64,000 bases of DNA, from NCBI RefSeq assembly GCF_046719735.1, contig NZ_JAUTWQ010000024.1, forward strand, positions 1 through 64,000, written 5' to 3'. This stretch comes from Halobacillus_B rhizosphaerae. Its GTDB lineage: Bacteria; Bacillota; Bacilli; Bacillales; Halobacillaceae. Of the stretch, positions 60,105-64,000 are shown piece by piece. Positions within the stretch are counted from its first letter, which is position 1. Each line of letters begins with the position of its first letter. Position numbers and translations under genes: made by a program. The notes beneath the pieces are model-generated. The model was given only the letters and a program-made list of their open reading frames with translations. It ran no database searches and had not been told where the DNA came from.

Positions 60105-60632
60105 TTACTTCAAATACTCGCTTTGAAAGACTGCCATCATTATAATCCCATGCCAAGAGCCATTTCTAAATAACTGTTCTTTCTGTTCGCCTTCTTTCTC
60201 AAATCCTAGACGCTCATATAACTTGATCGCTCGGTCATTAAAGGAAAATACTCTTAAATATACTTTATGTAGATTCAATTCTAGAAAAGAAAACTCAAGT
60301 AATAAACTCATCGCTTCTTTACCGTAACCTTTCCCCATATAATCTTCATTACCAATATCAATAATGCACTCAGCATTCCTGTTCTTAGGATCGATATGGA
60401 TTAAAGATACAATTCCTATAGGTTCGTCTCTCTCTATATGCTGAATAATATAGCTCTTTGAGTTCTCTGAACTAGTAATGGATAGAATGAAATTTTCTGT
60501 TTCTTCCAAACTATACACATCCAAATTCGGACTGGTGTTTTCCATTACGTTAGGATTACTTCTCCATTTATGGTAAATATCCGTGTCATCCTTCGTGACT
60601 TTTCTTAAATAGATTCTATCTGTAGAAAACAA
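60105..60632 (-). CDS. GNAT acetyltransferase (RimJ/RimL-like)
   Basis: A 175-residue acetyltransferase. The acetyl-CoA motif is DIGNEDYMGKGYGKEAMSLLLEFSF, followed by HKVYLRVFSFNDRAIKLYERLGFEKEG, a strong match to the RimJ/RimL/SpeG group. The start is TTG at 60632, after GGGGGGGAT; the substrate is unknown. It is a single gene with about 140 bases on its 3' side to the methyltransferase start. Confidence 0.87.
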   Translation of the reverse strand: MFSTDRIYLRKVTKDDTDIYHKWRSNPNVMENTSPNLDVYSLEETENFILSITSSENSKSYIIQHIERDEPIGIVSLIHIDPKNRNAECIIDIGNEDYMGKGYGKEAMSLLLEFSFLELNLHKVYLRVFSFNDRAIKLYERLGFEKEGEQKEQLFRNGSWHGIIMMAVFQSEYLK

Positions 60633-60755
60633 ATAAATCCCCCCCTAGATCGGTTCTGTTATAAGTCGGTACATTTTTTTCTGCTGAGATCATTAAAAAC
60701 ATTGGCCGTAGAGCTTCATTTGTAAGGTTAATCTTTTGAATTGGAGATTTAAATT

Positions 60756-61103
60756 TCACTCATCCTCTTCCGCTGTACTCTTTATCCATTCTAATTTTCT
60801 ATCCCAATCAGCAGCTAAATTTACCATCCACTCTGCTGTTGCTGAGAGTTGCTGCGGGCACACTTTATATCTTACTTCCCGCCCAACACGATCATTGATA
60901 ACAAGCTTGGAGTCTTTTAAGATTGTTAAATGTTTTACAACTGCCTGACGAGATACAGGTACCGAAGTGGCTAATGTTGTTGCTGTAGCTTGTCCTCTTA
61001 ATGCCAGTAGGTCAAGTAACTCTCGACGGGTGGGATCTGCTAAAGCTATTAAGACATTTTCGAAATTATTACTTTCCGTAGTTTCCAATTTATTGATCAA
61101 CAC
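60756..61103 (-). CDS. ArsR-family transcriptional regulator
   Basis: A 115-residue winged-helix repressor: NVLIALADPTRRELLDLLALRGQATATTLATSVPVSRQAVVKHLTILKDSKLV and GREVRYKVCPQQL. It lacks the paired Cys of metal sensors and fits the SdpR/ArsR subgroup that pairs with SRPBCC proteins. GTG at 61103 overlaps the SRPBCC stop by 14 bases, suggesting coupling; a longer upstream frame would overlap that gene much more. It probably binds the two palindromes upstream of the operon. Confidence 0.85.
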   Translation of the reverse strand: MLINKLETTESNNFENVLIALADPTRRELLDLLALRGQATATTLATSVPVSRQAVVKHLTILKDSKLVINDRVGREVRYKVCPQQLSATAEWMVNLAADWDRKLEWIKSTAEEDE

Positions 61104-61521
61104 GCTTCCGTAGTACGTCCATTTGCATTTCCCAGCCTTGGACATTTCCTTTAAAGTACTCTGTTTTCTCTTCTTCTGTTGCTGTAAGAAGTGAAAAGCC
61201 ACTCTCAACTACTCTAAGTAAAGTTCCCTCATCTTTTGAAGTTAAATTGAACTCTACCAACGTAGAATTTCCTTCTTTAGGTTCCTCACCAGGAAATGAA
61301 CTTGCCCACCGACATGCAAGGTAGGTTGGGGGTACTGATTGTTCAATCAATACAGGGAACTTCCCAAATCTTGTGTCCGCCACCACACGCGATCCATTTA
61401 CCTGTACCTTATCCGGACCAGGTGCATCCCCAACCCACCATGCGGGTTGACTAATTAACTCCCATACCTTTTGGATAGGTGCGTGAATAAAAATTTCTCT
61501 CTTAATCTCATCTCTAGCCAT
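61090..61521 (-). CDS. SRPBCC (AHSA1-like) protein
   Basis: A 143-residue AHSA1/START-like protein: MARDEIKREIFIHAPIQKVWELISQPAWW at the start and TATEEEKTEYFKGNVQGWEMQMDVLRKRVDQ at the end. It should bind a hydrophobic ligand; function unknown. ATG at 61521 follows GGGAGGAG. It is translated before the ArsR gene, which starts inside its 3' end. Confidence 0.85.
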   Translation of the reverse strand: MARDEIKREIFIHAPIQKVWELISQPAWWVGDAPGPDKVQVNGSRVVADTRFGKFPVLIEQSVPPTYLACRWASSFPGEEPKEGNSTLVEFNLTSKDEGTLLRVVESGFSLLTATEEEKTEYFKGNVQGWEMQMDVLRKRVDQ

Positions 61522-61542
61522 AACTACTCCTCCCATCTTTAT

Positions 61543-61566
61543 AAGTGCAACCAAAGTGTAGCACAT
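61543..61566. promoter_or_regulatory. Operator palindrome 1 of SRPBCC-ArsR operon
   Basis: AAGTGCAA, eight bases, TAGCACAT. An imperfect copy of the palindrome at 61577-61600, about 20-45 bases upstream of the SRPBCC start. Confidence 0.6.
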
Positions 61567-61576
61567 CCCCCTTTAA

Positions 61577-61600
61577 ATGTGCAACTAAATTATTGCACAT
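61577..61600. promoter_or_regulatory. Operator palindrome 2 of SRPBCC-ArsR operon
   Basis: ATGTGCAA, eight bases, TTGCACAT, perfect 8-base arms. Together with palindrome 1 it suggests cooperative binding by the ArsR dimer. Confidence 0.7.
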
Positions 61601-61995
61601 AAGAGTATAAAATATTTATAGCGCAGATAAAGAGACTATTGACAATCAAATGCCTCAGTCATACATGAAGTGTCACCATTGATTCCTTCCGCGGCGGTTA
61701 GTTTTACCGGTACATGACACACCTTCAATCAGATAATTCCTTACACCCATGGTTAACTCCGCTCCTTTTCAAATGGTTGAAGTATTTTAGAGGGTGCCTC
61801 TCAGGTTCTGTGGTTTTAAAAAACCGACTGAAATAAAACCTTACTATGTAATTAAAATAACGTAAAAAAGATCAACATTATCTCTTAACGGAGTCTTACG
61901 CACTCTCCCCCTATTCTTTAGACATTTTAAATTAGAAATCCTCTTTCCTCTTCCTTTATACTATAAGTACTTAATCAAGTTGGAGGAATGAATAC
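61601..61995. other. Intergenic, no gene seen
   Basis: About 395 bases with the promoters of both flanking genes. I see no repeat, hairpin with T-run or ORF worth calling; GGAGG lies at 61982-61986 before the oxidoreductase start. Confidence 0.4.
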
Positions 61996-62949
61996 ATGTT
62001 TAACACCCATCAAGGTTATCAGTCCATGCTGCAGCAAGATCAATTAAGCTTCGGTTTGACCGTTCCAATAGAGAATTATGACAAACAACCACCGAAAATG
62101 GACCATCAGGTAGAGCGTGCTCAGCTGGCTGAAAGCCTTGGATTTAAATGTCTATGGCTGCAGGACGTGCTGCTTGAGGACCCAACCTTTGAAGATCCTG
62201 CCACTGGACAGATTTATGACAGTCTAATTTACTTAACTTATTTAGCCTCACATACGAAAACGATTAATTTAGGAACAGCGGCACTCGTCTTTCCTTTACG
62301 TCATCCACTGCGTACGGCAAAAGAAACAGCAAGTATTGAACGGTTGTTTCCAGAGAGGCTTATGCTTGGGATATCCTCCGGGGATCGCCGAAAAGATTTT
62401 GAAGGGTTAGGGATTCCAATAATGGAAAGGAACGAATGGTTTAGGGAAGCTTATCAATTCTTCCAGGAAGCGATCAGCCATGAATTCCCTACGTTTGATT
62501 CCTCCTTAGGAAAATTAAATAAAGCCAACCTAGTCCCTAAACCTACCAGCAAACTTCCTTTGTTTATGACTGGTTACTGTCAGCAGACTCTTGATTGGGT
62601 GGCTGAGCATGGAGATGGCTGGATGTATTATCCACAGCGCCCTGAACAGCAGGAAGAGACCATCAAGGCTTACCGTGAGAAAGTGAAAAAATATAAAGGC
62701 AGCCAATTCCAGCCTTTCTTTATGCCTCTTCCCTTACAGCTGGCAGAGGATCCGAATCAGAAGGCAGAAAAAATCCCAGCCGGATATCGAGCTGGGCGGC
62801 ACGCGCTGGTTGATTTACTCGAGCAATACAGATCTATCGGTGTGAATCATATTATGTTTGGACTTTCTAAGAATAAACGGCCGGTTGAGGAAGTGATTCA
62901 GGAGCTTGGAGAAGAGGTAGTCCCCCACTTTGCCTTTCCACAAAAATAA
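61996..62949 (+). CDS. LLM-class flavin-dependent oxidoreductase
   Basis: A 317-residue luciferase-like monooxygenase/oxidoreductase. FGLTVPIENYDKQPP, then ERAQLAESLGFKCLWLQDVLL, then TINLGTAALVFPLRHPLRTAKETASIERLFPERLMLGISSGDR and the glycine-rich GYCQQTLDWVAEHGDGWMYYP are typical of the TIM-barrel LLM family using FMN or F420; FMN is more likely here. The substrate is unknown. ATG at 61996 follows GGAGG. Monocistronic. Confidence 0.88.
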   Translation: MFNTHQGYQSMLQQDQLSFGLTVPIENYDKQPPKMDHQVERAQLAESLGFKCLWLQDVLLEDPTFEDPATGQIYDSLIYLTYLASHTKTINLGTAALVFPLRHPLRTAKETASIERLFPERLMLGISSGDRRKDFEGLGIPIMERNEWFREAYQFFQEAISHEFPTFDSSLGKLNKANLVPKPTSKLPLFMTGYCQQTLDWVAEHGDGWMYYPQRPEQQEETIKAYREKVKKYKGSQFQPFFMPLPLQLAEDPNQKAEKIPAGYRAGRHALVDLLEQYRSIGVNHIMFGLSKNKRPVEEVIQELGEEVVPHFAFPQK

Positions 62950-63061
62950 AAAAACATGATCTGAAGACATATGGATATCATTAAACAGTCCGGGGGGACT
63001 AAAAAGGTCAAAAGGAGTTCAAGTTACCAGGTTGGTTTTTCTTATTATACGATAACCAGAC

Positions 63062-63880
63062 CTAACTGTTTAATCCGTCCTCAAGAGCATTAATATAGCG
63101 ATGAGCGGACCTCTGCACAGAGTCATAGGCTCCATTATCAATGATTCCATGAAAAGCATTATACAACCGGTCAAAGGACAATTTCCCTGCTTTTTCAGCT
63201 ATACGGGCTACCTTTGTTGCTGGTAGAGGAATGAGGTTAGGGTAACTGTACATAAAACTCACCCAGCCAGGGTCTGCAACGACTTGAATGATATCTCCAG
63301 TTAACAGAACTCCCTTTCCCTGGCTGCCTTTAGTCCAATTTAATACCGCCCCTCCCTGGAAATGACCGCCTAAACGATGGATGGATACGGTGTTGGATAA
63401 CTCTAATACTTCACCAGACCAAAATTCTATCGCTTCACTCATCCTGGTTACCCACTTACGATCGTCTTCGTGGATATAAATGACGGCATCAAAGGTTTCT
63501 GCCCATTCCACCTGTGTAGAATAATAATGGGGATGGGACAAAACAATAGCATCGATTCCGCCAGACTCCACAATAGTCTGCTTCGTCTGCTCGTCCAAGT
63601 AAGTCAGACAGTCCCAGAGGATATTGATCTCTTCATCTTGCAGCAGGTAGGCTGTCTGGCCAATAGCAAACTGAGGTACCGTGCGAATACTGAATAAATG
63701 TTCTTCTTCTATCTCCCAATTGTTGTGAAACTTCCCTTGCTCCATTTTCGTTAGTGTAGTCCATTTCTGACCATCCGCGGGTACATATTGGCGCTCATCC
63801 TCACAGATAAAGCACTGTTCGGGAGGCAGGTTTGATGGGGAATATTGAACCCCGCAGGTTTGACAAATATACGCTTGCAA
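63062..63880 (-). CDS. MBL-fold hydrolase with N-terminal zinc ribbon
   Basis: A 272-residue protein. Residues 1-30 form a zinc-ribbon-like knuckle (Cys6, Cys9, Cys23, Cys26: ICQTCG and CFICED). The rest is a metallo-beta-lactamase-like domain: VLSHPHYYSTQ (HxH region with Tyr instead of Asp-His), GGHFQGGAVLNW and LLTGDII (metal Asp). TTG at 63880 has AGAAGGGG upstream; the frame is open further but lacks a better start. Function unknown, probably metal-dependent hydrolysis. Confidence 0.8.
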   Translation of the reverse strand: MQAYICQTCGVQYSPSNLPPEQCFICEDERQYVPADGQKWTTLTKMEQGKFHNNWEIEEEHLFSIRTVPQFAIGQTAYLLQDEEINILWDCLTYLDEQTKQTIVESGGIDAIVLSHPHYYSTQVEWAETFDAVIYIHEDDRKWVTRMSEAIEFWSGEVLELSNTVSIHRLGGHFQGGAVLNWTKGSQGKGVLLTGDIIQVVADPGWVSFMYSYPNLIPLPATKVARIAEKAGKLSFDRLYNAFHGIIDNGAYDSVQRSAHRYINALEDGLNS

Positions 63881-63943
63881 AGAACCAACCCCTTCTATAA
63901 ATTCCAATGAATATCATGGCTATCGACCAATTTCAGCAATAAG

Positions 63944-64000
63944 TTAGTGCTGGTTTTCATCTTCACTTTGTAACTCCTCAGCTCTGTCATGAAATTCTTT
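63944..64000 (-). CDS. Partial CDS at right edge, C-terminal 18 residues
   Basis: On minus, KEFHDRAEELQSEDENQH then TAA (63944-63946), open to the window edge. Too short to identify; it is the tail of a gene whose start lies outside. Confidence 0.4.
   Translation of the reverse strand, partial: KEFHDRAEELQSEDENQH

Overview
The window looks like a chromosomal segment of a low-GC Gram-positive bacterium of the family Bacillaceae. The signs are AGGAGG-type ribosome binding sites, frequent TTG/GTG starts, a trp leader with GAG/TAG repeats of the TRAP type, a bacillithiol-type deacetylase (BshB2-like), a CadC/CadA pair, an MtlR-controlled mannitol PTS, and Bacillaceae-style intergenic repeats. 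A moderately halophilic relative such as Halobacillus is my guess; nothing in the sequence proves the genus.

Region 1 (1-7622) is an accessory island. Seven complete unrelated small genes and one partial one (NUDIX hydrolase, nucleoside deaminase, GrpB-like, DUF2750-like, DUF2691-like and orphans) all point to the minus strand. Most are separated by copies of one repeat in one orientation, with the pattern CTCGA-N2-TCGAG, then AGTCTTC, then GGGGC (minus strand). Between the array and a XerC/D-size tyrosine recombinase (4662-5504) lies a special copy made of two inverted 25-bp arms (24/25 identical). This resembles an integron-like cassette array with its own non-IntI recombinase, and is my main candidate for an undescribed system. 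To its right lie decayed phage/ICE functions: an ImmA-like protein with a broken HEXXH, behind a LexA-like box, and a frameshifted integrase next to tRNA-Ala. Solo copies of the cassette repeat occur at about 48.6, 49.3 and 55.4 kb.

Region 2 (7.7-13.3 kb) has a PLD-family protein, a PadR-HAAS-PH-hydrolase operon and an orphan oligopeptide-binding lipoprotein. Region 3 (13.4-20.2 kb) is a complete trpEDCFBAG operon with a leader holding 11 GAG/TAG triplets. Region 4 (20.2-34.4 kb) has an SDR, a GNAT, an MscS channel, a YjcD-like helicase, TetR plus paired SMR transporters, a GDSL-CWB2 surface protein, BshB2, lipoproteins and several very small proteins.

Region 5 (34.4-48.6 kb) has TypA, a two-component system, an RluA-type enzyme, a Fur-boxed efeOBU iron-uptake operon, PCD, a PepF-like peptidase, a PilZ protein and adenine deaminase. 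Region 6 (48.6-49.5 kb) is a gene-free stretch with nested inverted repeats. Region 7 (49.5-55 kb) is the mtl cluster (mtlA, mtlR, mtlF, mtlD) with candidate cre and MtlR sites. Region 8 (55.4-64 kb) has a solo cassette-like gene, CadA/CadC, a methyltransferase, a GNAT, an SRPBCC-ArsR pair with two operators, an LLM-class oxidoreductase and a zinc-ribbon MBL hydrolase.
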